In this document: in pieces, positions 21,101 to 32,318 of the stretch
Layout of the letters: each line of letters begins with the position of its first letter
Position numbering within the stretch: the stretch's first letter is position 1
NCBI GenBank assembly: GCA_051453625.1
Contig: JBOZIK010000001.1
Span: 226,128,216 to 226,162,566 of the forward strand
Direction of reading: 5' to 3'
From: Welwitschia mirabilis
Taxonomy: Eukaryota; Gnetophyta; Gnetopsida; Welwitschiales
DNA: 34,351 nt
Translations under genes and position numbers: made by a program
The notes under the pieces: model-generated
The model's database searches: none
Told to the model about the DNA's origin: nothing
What the model saw: the letters and a program-made list of their open reading frames with translations, nothing else

Positions 21101-21118
21101 TCTTCAGCAATGGCACCA
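21101..21118 (-). promoter_or_regulatory. tRNA-Asp primer-binding site of the left unit
   Basis: Sense strand reads TGGTGCCATTGCTGAAGA, three bases after the LTR end. The plant tRNA-Asp (GTC) 3' end predicts TGGCGCCGTTGCCGGGGA; the five differences are all C-to-T or G-to-A. This fixes the LTR end at 21122 and the element's orientation. Confidence 0.85.
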
Positions 21119-21121
21119 AGA

Positions 21122-23798
21122 TGTTGTGGTGTATATTTATGTAAATAATATTACTCAAGAAGATTTTATCATTTACAAATAGAATAAATATCTTACACAA
21201 CACAACACACTAATATAAATAGAAGTTAACCCAAATCCCATAATCTGCAAAGGCCCATGTTAGAAAAAAGAGAATTGATTTCAATAAGAAATATTTATGT
21301 ATTCTATCAATAGAAATAAATTATAATATAGAAAATCATTATGTAGCACACTTATGCAAAGTTAATCTATTAAAGAAAAAATAACAATGCACCTAAACTA
21401 ACAACACTCAACTTAACAAGGGTTATCCTCATAATTAGAAGCAACATAAACTATGAAGGATAAGTTACCACTAGCATAGGAAATGAAAAAGAGTTCTTTT
21501 TATTAATCTCAAACCATGTCTATGTTATAAAGTATCCACACCTCAATAAAGGAAGGATAGCCTAACACCAAGGAAGACATTTCTTTATAATTATAAAGAA
21601 CAATTCTCTAGCCCTTCAATCTCCTGTCAGGAGAATTTTCAATGTAAGTGAAGACAAGATGGAGTCAAGTGTAAAATTAATCTTACTGATAACAAACACA
21701 TAAATAACAAAATAGAAAAATAAGCATGGGAACAACCCTAATGGCCATGTAAGAGACATATAAATAAATGTAAAATTTACATGAATGTTTAATGAAGCAT
21801 TACAATAGATGTCATCCTACAAGTCATTCAAACAATACAGGGGATGATGCCATATCATAAACAATCCATGTCATACACTAAATTGATCATAGTCAGTATC
21901 CTTATTGGCTTCAACTATTCTATCATCCACATAGTCATCTAGACAATGAGGTAAATGATAAGCTTTTACAATTATTATCTAATGCATTAACCTCAATGTT
22001 TGCAAAAGGTTTATCTCAGAAATGGAAAGTTATAAACTACTCTAAATGCTATAAAATATCATGAAGATTACATGTTTTTGTATCTTTCATTTTAGCTCTT
22101 CATTATTATGGAAATCTAGTGTAAATCTGTCTATTATCTTATAAAACTACTTAGAATACCCTATTAAATAAATACAAGTTATTAGTGCAACAAATATCTA
22201 AGTAAAAAAAAATAATAATGCAAAGCAACAATGCAAATGAACATGCTATACAAATGAGATAAAAGTTCTACACTAAATGAATCATCTATTTGATTACCAA
22301 ATTAACTTATCATAGTGATCATTCTTATATAATCTTAATCAATTAAGAAAAGATATCACTAGTACAAGATCAACCTAAGCTATTAGGTGCATTGAATAGA
22401 ATTTGAAAATAATGCAAAGTTAATCTAGGAAATGAAATGCAATGCACCTAAACTAATAATGTAAACCTTAACAAAGGTTGCCCTCATGATTTATATTATA
22501 AATGAAGCTGTTATGAAATTATAAGCAACATAAATCACAAGGAAGATGCACATAACAAATAGTATAAAAAGAAAAATAGAGTTTTAATTAAGTTAAATCA
22601 ACATCCATGTTACAAAGTAGTAGCATCTCAATGAAGGACACACAACCCCATACTAAGGAAGATGTCTCTTTGTAATAACAAGGAATGGATCTTTTGTCCT
22701 TTTATATCTTATCACAAGAATTTTTTAAGCTAAGAACATAAAGTCAGAGTTGAAGGAAAAGGAGTTATTTATCATGAACATAGATTATAAATATAGCAAA
22801 TATTAATAGAAATAGTAAACCATAACAGCCATGTAAAAAGGCACAAAACACATCATAAACATTTAGTGAAATTTGATAAAGCATTATTTTTAGATGTTAT
22901 CTTACTAGTCATCTAGATATCATAGGAGATGATGCCACATTATACATGATCCACATCAATTGGTAGATTAGTCTAGTTAGAATATGTTATTTCTATTTTC
23001 CATATAGTCATATATACGATAAGGTGGACAACGAGCTTTATAAAGGTAGTTCTTATGTTAAATTAGTCTTTTAATTATAAGATTACTACTTTAGATAGGA
23101 ATTATTGTAATTTTCCTAAATTGTTATCAAATGTAATGAAGATTGTATGTTTTTATTATATTTCTTTATCTTTTCATTATCATCAAAACTCAGTATAAAT
23201 TTATCTAATGTTCTATAAAACTACTCAAAAAATCCTATCAGATATACATAATTTGATAGTACAATATAGCCATTCACTTAGTCTTGTGAGTTCTTGATAA
23301 AACTAGGTAAGCAACTATAATTATGAGCCAAATTAATCGAAAATAAATCAACTAAAAAACTATAAGATAAACTTAGAAATAATATCAGGAATTTTAGAAT
23401 GCAAAAAAAAAGGTCAAAAATAGATAACTAAACATTTTAGTTTGTAATGTGAGTGGCAATAATATCATCCTGGTAGCCATCTGGATGATGGAGGGGATGA
23501 TAGGCTTAAAATTATTATTGAAAAATGGAAGTCTCTAAATTTTTTTCAAATAGATAAAAATTAAAATTAAAAGTATTAACAATTCCTCACTCAAATGTAT
23601 GACAGATAACAAAAATAATCATGTATAACATAAGAAAAATCTTCATCATAAAATGTTAAAAAAATGATATCTAAAAGATGTGCATAATGTCTTAGTAATA
23701 AAAATGTATATCATAATGATACTCAAAAAATTATATTTCTATAAAAAATCATAAGTTTATATAATCCATGGAGGAAAGATATATAATGTGATAAATAA
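21122..23798 (-). repeat. LTR of the Athila/Tat-like array (shared middle LTR, partly duplicated)
   Basis: Ends (sense) ATACACCACAACA at 21122 next to the primer site, and begins at 23798 after GACAAGGGAAG. It aligns with the left LTR. It is longer (about 2.7 kb) because a ~1-kb block is present twice in tandem: 21122-22190 and about 22200-23240 both contain the CACCTAAACTAA, AAGGAAGA(T/C)(A/G)T, AACAGCCATGTAA/ATGGCCATGTAA and GATGATGCCA words in order. The LTR serves both the left unit (as 5' LTR) and the deleted right unit (as 3' LTR). Palindrome modules at 21805-21855, 21920-21965, 22890-22940, 22990-23040 and 23455-23515. Confidence 0.7.
22200..23240 (-). repeat. Second tandem copy of the LTR 3' portion
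   Basis: Aligns in order with 21300-22180 and with 9540-10380 of the left LTR, and continues into sequence matching 10380-10871 where the first copy (ending about 22190) does not. So the first copy is the inserted or duplicated one. Confidence 0.6.
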
Positions 23799-24019
23799 CT
23801 TCCCTTGTCATGCCAAAATGAGTTTCTTATGGATAACAGGGTTAGGTGTAGATTAATAAAAATAAGGATGCTTAAGATCTTCAAAGAAAACAATGATTAA
23901 ATGATGCCATAATGGATTGTATCACATCATCTTCCTATACTCTAACTACCTCTAAGAAGTTAATTATTAAACTATGCTTAATGCATAATATCTGTTGATA
24001 CATATTAGTTAACTACTCC

Positions 24020-25080
24020 TTACTATACTAAACTCTTTTTTCAATTGAAGATATCCTTTGTTTAAGTATGATCAAACATTGATCTACAATCTCTTTAATT
24101 CTCTGTGTAGTGTTTGCCAAGAGATCTTGAATCTCCTCAATGGTAATACTAATCATAGGTCTCTATACCTAAGGTCTTTATACCTAAGATCTCTTTACAC
24201 CTCTTAGAATCTAAATGCTCATGTACTATAGGTAATGAGCTAAAGTCTAAAGATGCATAAGTCTCTACTCACATATGAGCTCAAGTATATCAAACCACCT
24301 AAACATAGCTGAGAGGGGATAAGGATATCCCAGAGTTTGTAACTGTCAAGCCTTAATCATGCTGCTAAGTCTTCTCTAAATAAAGGTTGGTAAATCCATC
24401 TACTTCCTCTACTTTAATACTACCAGTATCTAAAGGTGTTTTATCATGATGTGACTATTGTGGAAGGAAGAGTTGATGTTATGAATTAACTCTCTATGTA
24501 GAATCTAATAGAAAGGAGATAAGTATGTTACCAAAACTCTCCATGTATCACTATTAATATTAGTTAGTATGTCTAATGCTATACCATAAGCCTAACACTT
24601 CTTATTACTACTAGCTAAGTGGATGTGTGTACTTTTAATGCCACATAAATTAGTAAAAATAGCAATGTGTCTTGGGAGAATTAATATCACATGGCCGCAA
24701 ATCGTATCTATGATCATATCAACTAGACAGTTATGATCATTAAAACTCCTCTCTATATACATAGTCCTATAAAAATATTTAGTCTTTAAGGTATAATATG
24801 TATCATCTACATCTAAAATCAAGTTAAGATCTAGATCTATCAGTATATGCTCAACCTTTAGTTTTAATTAACTTATGAAATCACCAAACTATCTATCTAC
24901 TCAAATGAAAGCCATCTGAATGGAAAGAAACTAAGATTAGTAAGGTGAAGGATGAATTGGATCTTCTAGCTTAATCTCTAGTGGTACTAATGAATTTACC
25001 TCCTATTCTACTACCTTGGCCTTTACCTCAATCTATTTCACTCATCATGTACATGGCCTAATCAGTCATAAGCACAAAAT
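24020..25080 (-). pseudogene. 3' accessory ORF (copy 2, gag-pol-deleted unit)
   Basis: Same order as the copy at 11100-12190: FGDFIS near 24885, then an open stretch 24822-24592 with YYTLKTKYFYRTMYI, CLVDMI, ILPRHI and STHIHLAS. The C-terminal coiled coil is at about 24160-24030 (TIEEIQDLLANTTQRIKEIV, LIILKQRISSIEKRV). Where the two copies differ, residues are often chemically similar (Val/Ile, Lys/Arg), and both keep the reading in the same sense, supporting past coding. Function unknown. Upstream, the unit runs only to about 25280 before LTR-like sequence starts, so its gag-pol is missing. Confidence 0.6.
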
Positions 25081-25289
25081 ACATCACATGAGATCAAGTA
25101 AAAATCACTAAAATGTATCTCATATAAGCTCTAAATATCTAAATACCCCAAAAAATTGGTTTTTAATGTGTAAAAATTGTTAAAATACATCTTGTCCCCT
25201 ATTAAGAGAATCAATACATGTTGTATTATCTAATCATGTGAGGAAAGATGAAAAATATGAGAAAAATTTAAAAATGGTAAGCTACAAAA
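25081..25289. other. Short 3' interior remnant and deletion junction
   Basis: Begins like the DNA right of copy 1 (AAATACATCACATG at 12205 and 25078) but after about 25280 changes into LTR-like sequence. The roughly 8 kb of leader, gag-pol and 3' interior of this unit is absent, placing a deletion junction here. Confidence 0.5.
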
Positions 25290-26600
25290 TACATCAAATA
25301 GAATATGCAATTATAAAAATGCAATATGAAATGAATGCAAATTTAAACTAACAATGTCAACCTTAAAAAATATTAACTCCATGATCTAGATCAACTATGA
25401 ATTTCTCTTGGACTTATAAATAATGTAAATCATGAGGGAAGTTCACACAATAGAAGTGAAAATAGTTCTTGTAATAATCATGAAATTAACATCCACTTAC
25501 AAATAAAGTAGCAGCACCTTAATGGAGGATACATAGCCAAATACTAATGAATACTTCTCTTTGTAGCATGGGATGGGTCTTTTATCATTTAATCTTCTAT
25601 TGCAAGAATATCCTGTATAAAAGATGAATTAAAAACAAGGACATGGGAGGCATTTATAATCTTACATTATGGTTTCTAGAACTGTAATCCTCGAAATCAG
25701 AGAAGAAACCCTAGTAGCCTAAATGGGGTGCATGACCCCATTACAAGATAATTCAATTTCATTTATACAAAATAATTATTATCTTAATTATCATGAATAC
25801 AACACTAATGACTTATAATAAAAAATAATTCATTATCTTTTACCTCTACAATTAACCTCATAGTTAGCTCTAAATATGTTGTTATCCTATATGTTGTGGG
25901 AATTACAATGGGAATAATACCTTCTTAAAATAGAGGGATCATTGGCTCCAAGCTCTAGTCCATGTTAGCATCATAATTAGTTGCTAAAGTGTTGTCATCC
26001 TAACTATCATGGGGATGATAGTGGAGACGATAGTGGAGATGACATCCTTTAAAATCTTTTCAGCTAAATGAAACTAGCCTTCTTCATTACTAATATTCAT
26101 TTAAATACTAAGTATCAAAATATCCTTGAAATACATCTAAATATGTTAAGAATTATGTGTTTCCAAGATCATCCCATTGACTCTCCATAATTATTATAAT
26201 TACATCTAAACCTGTATAAATGTCCAACAAAAGTACTTAATATACCCCATTAAAATCCTACAAATTGACATCGTAATACTATCCTTCATAAAAAGAATAA
26301 AATAAGCTTTAAAAGTAAATATCTTTTAAGATCCATCAAATAAAAATTTAGATTATACAAGATAGAATGAAAAGAAAAATCATCAAAAGGATCTTAAAGT
26401 AAAAATACACCTCAGTCAATTCTAAGCATAATAAGTATGAGGTATATTAAAACTTGATATAAAGTAATGCATTAAGAACATGTAATACTTTATAAAAAAC
26501 ATTAAAGCATACTATTCATAAAATTACTCATGATAAATTAATAAGAATAATGCTAGCTTAGTAGCTAATCCATTTCCATGGGAGGCTTAGAAAGAAACCA
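25290..26600 (-). repeat. Diverged LTR copy of the Athila/Tat-like family (5' LTR of deleted unit)
   Basis: From 25320 it follows the same word order as 22430-23240: AATTTAAACTAACAATGTCAACCTT, GTAAATCATGAGGGAAG, AACATCCACTTACAAA, TTAATGGAGGATACATAGCC, GGATGGGTCTTTTATC, and CATC/GATG modules at 25995-26045. It lacks a clean terminal CACAACA and primer site, consistent with the deletion at 25280. The right edge is approximate. Confidence 0.5.
26014..26045. repeat. 12-bp tandem repeat in LTR module
   Basis: GATGATAGTGGA, then GACGATAGTGGA, then GATGAC. It is a tandem expansion of the right arm of a palindrome module; the middle unit retains a CpG. Confidence 0.7.
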
Positions 26601-28022
26601 TGACTAAGCTTTAATCTCTTGTATAATATGATATCCTTCAATTAAAATGATATAGGATATTAATATAATAGGATTAGGATTTATAATTAGAACTTTAAAG
26701 CCTTAATGGGTCATTATTTAGAATGCCTAAAGTTTATAAGACATCCTCTAGTTATGGAATCAAATTGATAGGGTTCTTCTTAGAAAATATTCCTCATTTA
26801 TCTTCTACTTTGGAAAATGATGGAAATGGATTTATTACATTATGAATGCTCAAGGACATAAGTATAAACCTATTTTAATTATAATTCCTAGTGTCTTAAC
26901 TCCCAAGACTAGTGCCACCACTAGTATTGGTTGGCATACCTCTTGGTTCTGCCACAATTTCCTAGATGATGCAAATATCGTATATAATGATAATATTAAG
27001 GTAGACTAGTAGTAAAACTAGATTTACATCACCTTAAGAAAAGTAAACATATAAAACCATTATGATGATCAATTAAGCATTCTAATAAGGCCTAAATACC
27101 TTAATGTAAATGCTAATTGTTGTGTATTACCAAACCTATCAACCAATCTTTTACTAGTTTCTTTGCAAAAATAGGATGTAAAAAGGTTAGGTTACGTTGT
27201 AAAATGGAACATTAAAGAAATCAAGTATTAAAAGATGAAGTGATTTTGGAAAAAAAAAGGGCTAAATGTGATATAAATTTCCACTTAAGTAAAAGAATAA
27301 AACATGAAAGATAGATACTCAAGTGTAAATTTCTCTCCTCCTAACTAAAGATAAACTTTATTCTCAAAATTTGAAAAATGAAAAAGTGAATGTAAATATA
27401 ATGAGAACTAAATGATAAATGTTCTAATGTAATCTAAAATAAACTAAAAACAAAAATGTTGAAAAGGAAATGTACAATGAATTATTTAACTAGAAAATAT
27501 GAAATAAAAACTAATGTAAATGAAATACTAAAAATCAAAATAACTCTTTGATTTTAATGAACTAAATCTCTAAATCAAAAATGTATGATTACACAAATGA
27601 TTAAAAAATGACTCAAAAGTAAGGAAGAATGAGAAATAAATAAGATCATTTTAAAATGAAGGATAAGTGATAACTTTGAATTAGTCAATTTCTATAAAAT
27701 GTTAATAGAGACTTAAGTGCTAGAAATATGGGAAAAGGGATGAAGAGTATCTATGTAAAAAGTGAGTTTATTTATGATGGTTAAGGAGAAGGCATAGTTT
27801 AACAGCATTCACACCTCAAAATGTAACATTTCAAAGTCTTAATATTAAATTATAATATTTGTAATTAAGTGTTAGTGCAAAATTAAAACTAGATTTAGAA
27901 AAAAAAAATTTTAATTTTTCATTAAGTAAAAAGGTCATTACAAAAAAGGAAGTTTCAATTAAAATGTAGTTAAAAAAAACTAAAAAAGTGCAAATGGAAA
28001 AGCACAAAAATTAGAGATAGAT

Positions 28023-28025
<3 letters not shown>
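26601..28025. other. AT-rich unidentified DNA, no gene seen
   Basis: No motif or long open frame. A slightly GC-richer patch at 26880-26970 (CCAAGACTAGTGCCACCACT and CTTGGTTCTGCCACAATTTC) stands out, possibly an old coding or LTR fragment, but I cannot name it. Confidence 0.4.

Positions 28026-28059
<34 letters not shown>
28026..28059. repeat. (GA)17 microsatellite
   Basis: Thirty-four uninterrupted bases of GA. It is pure although surrounding sequence is heavily mutated, so it is probably young or polymorphic. Confidence 0.95.
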
Positions 28060-28062
<3 letters not shown>

Positions 28063-28079
28063 TTAGCTTGAATATCTTA

Positions 28080-29020
28080 AATAAATAGCCAAACTCTTTA
28101 ACTTTTGATCCATCTATTCTTATTTCTTTGATATTTTTTTAATTTATTTTTATGATTTTTTATCTTCCACCATAACTTCCTAATCTAAATCCTTTAAGAT
28201 TTGGAGATATCACTTGAAATAGTGGATAAATGGTAATGAGTAGTGAAAGGAGAAGTGAAAGAATATGGATAATAAGAGGAATGAGAGGATTCACCAATAT
28301 GAACATTTTTATTTCTTCTTGTAGTGGGTGAAGAGTAAAGAGAAAAATAATCTTAAAAAGGAGGAGTTCTTTAAGAATGTTTTTCTTTTTCTTCTTAAAT
28401 CTCTTAAAGAATCTCTAAAATCCAAGCTTGATTCTTATACTTTCTAAGTTACATAATCATTTTAGGGGTTATAGTGGTTATAAAGGTCCTATCCCATTTA
28501 TCATAGTCTAGGATGTGATATAATACATTGTAAATCATGTTTAAAACTATGCAAAGAAAGGAAAAATTACTCTTATGGTACATATTATTTTATAAAGTAG
28601 TAAAGAGCCATTTAGCTATGTTAAAGGGCTTACTATATTAATGATCATAATCATATCAAAGTAACTACTATAGACATCAGTTACATGAGATGTGGGCAAA
28701 AAATTTTAAATGATAATTCTAAAAAATGTAAGTTGATTTTTATAAAAGTATTTTCATTGTAAGGCTCCATCCTATTTGGTGCATATTTAATATTAAGTAT
28801 AGCATAACAATAGTTAAGGGATTTGGTAAGTATATAAAGAATGTGCTCTAAGTCCAAATTGGCTTCATTTAAAATCATATTTAAGAATTATTTAGATCAT
28901 TTAGATGGGTTTCTCAAAAAATATAAAAACTCCATCAAAGATTCATGATCTGTATAAACTAGACTAATTTTTTATTACATTTAATTCCTCCTATTTTAAT
29001 TAAAGATTTATCTATTCTAC
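28080..29020 (-). pseudogene. Unidentified reverse-strand coding remnant
   Basis: The reverse strand from about 28990 gives VYTDHESLMEFL near 28945, then an open stretch 28878-28681 (LEHILYILTKSLNYCYAILN, KYAPNRMEPYNENTF). Broken frames follow with ILDYDKWDRTFITTITPK near 28500 and a Ser/Tyr/Pro-rich part near 28270. I do not recognise the protein. VYTDHESL resembles the RNase H TDH motif, but the following residues do not continue an RNase H. Calling it coding rests on the lack of stops over about 200 bp and on composition. Confidence 0.3.
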
Positions 29021-29341
29021 CTATGATAGAATAATTAGAAAGTGGAATAAAGCATTAATGAAGGGGTACTTTACATTGTGATGATTGCAATAGAGTTCAC
29101 AGGAATCATAAAATTTCTAAGGAATTAAATTAACCATGGAAAAGTATCAAATTCCGAAATAATACTTAGGGTTAATGATTAGAGATAATAGAGGTAAAAA
29201 TAATATGCTACTAACTTCATCATCTAGATGACACTTTTAAATAACTAATAGAGATTATTTAATAGAAAAGTCTAAGGATAAGATCCTCATCTCCATCATC
29301 ATCTTGATGACACCCTAGACAACATATTAGTAAATTCATCC

Positions 29342-29394
29342 TCAAGCAGCCATGCATCATGCATCTATTCAAGCAGCCATGCATCATGCATCTA
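29342..29394 (+). repeat. 27-bp perfect tandem duplication
   Basis: TCAAGCAGCCATGCATCATG plus CATCTA is repeated with period 27 (29342 and 29369), identical over 26 bases. It is recent compared with the decayed surroundings. Confidence 0.95.
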
Positions 29395-29642
29395 CAGGTA
29401 TTGAGATTATCATCCTTCTAGTCATCTAGATGATAGCCAAGATGACATCAAGAATAATAAATTAGATATATTCTAAGTATTAAGGAGTAGTTTTGACCAT
29501 CATCTATCTTATTTTCTAAATGACATTTTGTGGATGGCAATTAATTATTTGTTAAAATTTAATCCTCTTTATCAAAAACATTGGTTTTAATTATGTCATT
29601 TTACATCACATCCTTTAGCCTAACCAACTATTGATCATAAAC

Positions 29643-29650
29643 TATAAATA
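29643..29650 (+). promoter_or_regulatory. TATA box of plus-strand LTR
   Basis: TATAAATA followed by GATCCCTCTAGACCACATC, a typical LTR core promoter arrangement. The 640 bp to the LTR end would be R and U5. Confidence 0.55.
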
Positions 29651-30296
29651 GATCCCTCTAGACCACATCTTACCATATTTTTATATATCTTTATCTTGTA
29701 ATGAATTATATATTAAACGGATAAAGGGATTTATCTTAGCTTATAAAATAGTGTTCTTAGTATAAGGTTGTTCTTCTTTCATTAAGAATCTATGACTTAT
29801 AAGTGGATGTAAAAAATTTAATTAATTAATAAAGAATGATTGAATTTTATTTTTCTTATGAAATTATCTTATTTTCTTTCTAGTTCATGATAATTACCAT
29901 CTAGTAGCATATTTTTATGATTAATATGGGTTATTAGGGTCAATTTAAGTGGAATTAAATTAGCAAATTAATTAGTATTTTTATTTATATTGCATTCTCA
30001 CATTTTGATAATAATTCATTTCATTCAATTTTCATCCATTGCATTTCTCACATTTGCATTACTTTAATTATAGTTTATAATTCAGCAAAATTAGAAATTC
30101 ATATTCTTTTTTCATCTTATTTAAATTAATTTTCCAATTTCCTATTATAAGTTTTCTCCAGTATACAGCATTTTGGATTGTTTACACTATAAAGTGTGTT
30201 TTGTACATGTAATTATATATTTAGTTTTTAAATGTTTGGATCAAGATAAATTGAGGTAAAGAAAAGTTTTAATTACAAATACACACCATAACATTT

Positions 30297-30314
30297 TGGC
30301 ATCATTGTTGGGAA
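30297..30314 (+). promoter_or_regulatory. tRNA-Asp primer-binding site of plus-strand element
   Basis: Reads TGGCATCATTGTTGGGAA against TGGCGCCGTTGCCGGGGA predicted from plant tRNA-Asp (GTC). The six differences are all transitions of the C-to-T or G-to-A kind. It sets element orientation and LTR end. Confidence 0.85.
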
Positions 30315-30717
30315 AGACTTTAAGGAAATTGAAAAGTTGTCATTACTTAAGTAAGTATCTTAAATTTAGTTTAACTTTTTTAATTAAGTATTATTATAGA
30401 ATATCCTATTTGGATCTAGTTACATCCATTTAATTACCTTTTAAGGTCTACAAGTAATTGTTTGATTATCCAAATTAGGTATACATTAATTTTATTTTCT
30501 TGTAAATTTTCTTTTATTACCCAATTCCTTCACTTTTTGATCAATCTATTTTGAGAAATGAACATTTTAATTTAGAAATTTAAATTTTAGAAATAATTTT
30601 TCATATTACTAATTATATTTTAAAATTATTAATTTTAGGCCATTATTTCTTTTAAGAAAGAGATTGTATTTCTTGATTAGGTCTACACTTGCACTTTGTG
30701 TTATCTTTTTGAAGAAT

Positions 30718-30994
30718 CCATCAACTTATAAAAGAAAAATAATCCTTAATAAAAAAAATAATAGAGAAGAGCATGATATAATCAATGATATCGATAATGA
30801 ATAAGAGGGAGGTATTATTAATGAATAGATCATTCAATCAAGTAATGATGAACTCAACAATGAGAAGGAAAGGAGTAAAGAAGAATTAATTAAAAATAAA
30901 ATAAACCTAATGGAGAATATACTTATCTCTTCAATTAATGAGACTAACTTAAAGAGTCTCTACAAGTTTCTCCATCTTTCTCACTTGTACTTTA
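30718..30994 (+). pseudogene. Gag-like N-terminal remnant of plus-strand element
   Basis: One frame stays readable from 30718 to about 30994 with only TAA and TAG stops, both one change from Gln codons. It is strongly charged: NNREEHDIINDIDNE near 30760, NDELNNEKERSKEELIKNK near 30850. An acidic and Lys-rich N-terminus about 400 bp after the primer site fits gag. No gag core domain is visible, so identity is by position. Confidence 0.45.
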
Positions 30995-32107
30995 ATGCAA
31001 AACCTCAATGATGACATCCCTTCTTCTACTTAGACTTTGATATTACCTTGTAATCTTAACAATGATAATCTATTTCTCTTTATTTCTTTTTAACATTTAA
31101 GTAATTCTTCAAATCACATCCCTATTCTTAAAATTAATGAGACACATCACCTTGAGAACTCAACTTCAAAAATATTCCAATCCTTTTCTTTTAAAACTTC
31201 ATACGCTACAAAAAATAACATCTTTTCCTCTTTTTTAAAGTTAACTCTAAATTGCACTTTTAATGATTATGCGTTTTAAAAACAATACTTGGGATATCTT
31301 ATAACTCTAAATTAAAGCAGATCATATCTTCTTGATCTAAATTCATGCTTATAATTAAATGTTAATAAGCTTCTTAGGTATGTAAAACCTATCTTAATCA
31401 CTCATCCTAAGAAGTTTTTTACAAATTCTTAGATCCCAAATAATACCTCTCATGTTTAATATCAAGCGCTAAATGTAATTTATGTCTCAAATCTCTTATA
31501 TCATGAGTTTATGAAAGATTTTTTCCATGAGTTATATGAATTTCTATTGCAACTAAATCATGTGAAGAAAAAATGTTATGTCGTCATTCTAATGGAAAAA
31601 GGACTCATTTATTTAATGAAAATCCATATCTTGAATAAAATGATACAAAAAGTACTAATCTTACTATACATTTTAAAGAGCCTTCAAAATCATCTTGAAT
31701 ACTTTCTTTAAGTTCCTCCTTGCATGCCTTTTATAATGATACTTAGGATTCATAATATTTTCATAAAGATTATTTTTCAATAACACTTATCACTTCATTA
31801 TCTCTTATTTGAATTTTGAAATTTGTGCTATTCAAGTTTCATCTTTTTATTTACTTTTCCTCTAACTGATTTTACTCAAAAATGATTGTGTACATTTGAT
31901 TTTTTATTAATTAATGAATATTTGATTTGGTTCTTATTTCTTTGAAAGAATGCAATATCCTAAGACCATCACCCTAGACACCAATCTTTCTTTTCTTTCT
32001 TTTCAATAAAAGTACAAATATGAATAAAATTTACTTTTATTTTACTTTGGTATTTGCCTTTGATTTTATGATTGATATTCTTTTGTCTTTGGTTTTTATT
32101 TTAAGCA
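30995..32107 (+). other. Decayed interior of plus-strand element, gag-pol mostly deleted
   Basis: Expected gag core, protease, RT, RNase H and most of integrase are not found. Open bits exist, the longest at 31511-31711 (MKDFFHELYEFLLQLNHVKK onward), without a recognisable domain. The ~1.1 kb here replaces some 5 kb of normal gag-pol, so an internal deletion is likely. Confidence 0.45.
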
Positions 32108-32318
32108 ATAACCTCTAGATTATTAGGTCCTTAAATTTTCTTTAAAAAGTACATTTTAATGGCTCTATTGAGATTTCTGATTTAACCACTAAAGAAGTTT
32201 AGAAAGTTAATGGGAAAAGGTTAAAAATATATAAGCAAACTTCTTATATAAACATGATATAAGCATTAGCCTTAGAGGTTTCCCTTGATGAGAAGGACTT
32301 CTTCCTTACCATTGTCTA
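32108..32318 (+). pseudogene. C-terminal end of Athila/Tat-like integrase (plus strand)
   Basis: ITSRLLGP near 32110, then in one frame NGSIEISDLTTKEV, a TAG, KVNGKRLKIYKQTSYINMI, then ALALEVSLDEKDFF. This parallels the integrase end of the minus-strand element (EIQKVNEQWLKLYKGSFY, MMKALVLKASLNEDDF at 15140-15040). The two elements therefore belong to one family. Only the last 60-70 residues survive. Confidence 0.75.

Larger units (their letters stand above)
29040..30293 (+). repeat. 5' LTR (3' portion) of a plus-strand Athila/Tat-like element
   Basis: Ends ACACACCATAACA at 30293, three bases before a tRNA-Asp primer site; the end is like the LTR ends at 8932 and 21122 (reverse). It contains TATAAATA at 29643 and CATC/GATG palindromes at 29220-29231, 29293-29310 and 29422-29433. 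The start is not defined: only a weak match (TGATGATTGCAATAGAG, then CACAGG, near 29080) to the 3' LTR at 34247 was found, so the left edge is a guess. Confidence 0.55.
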
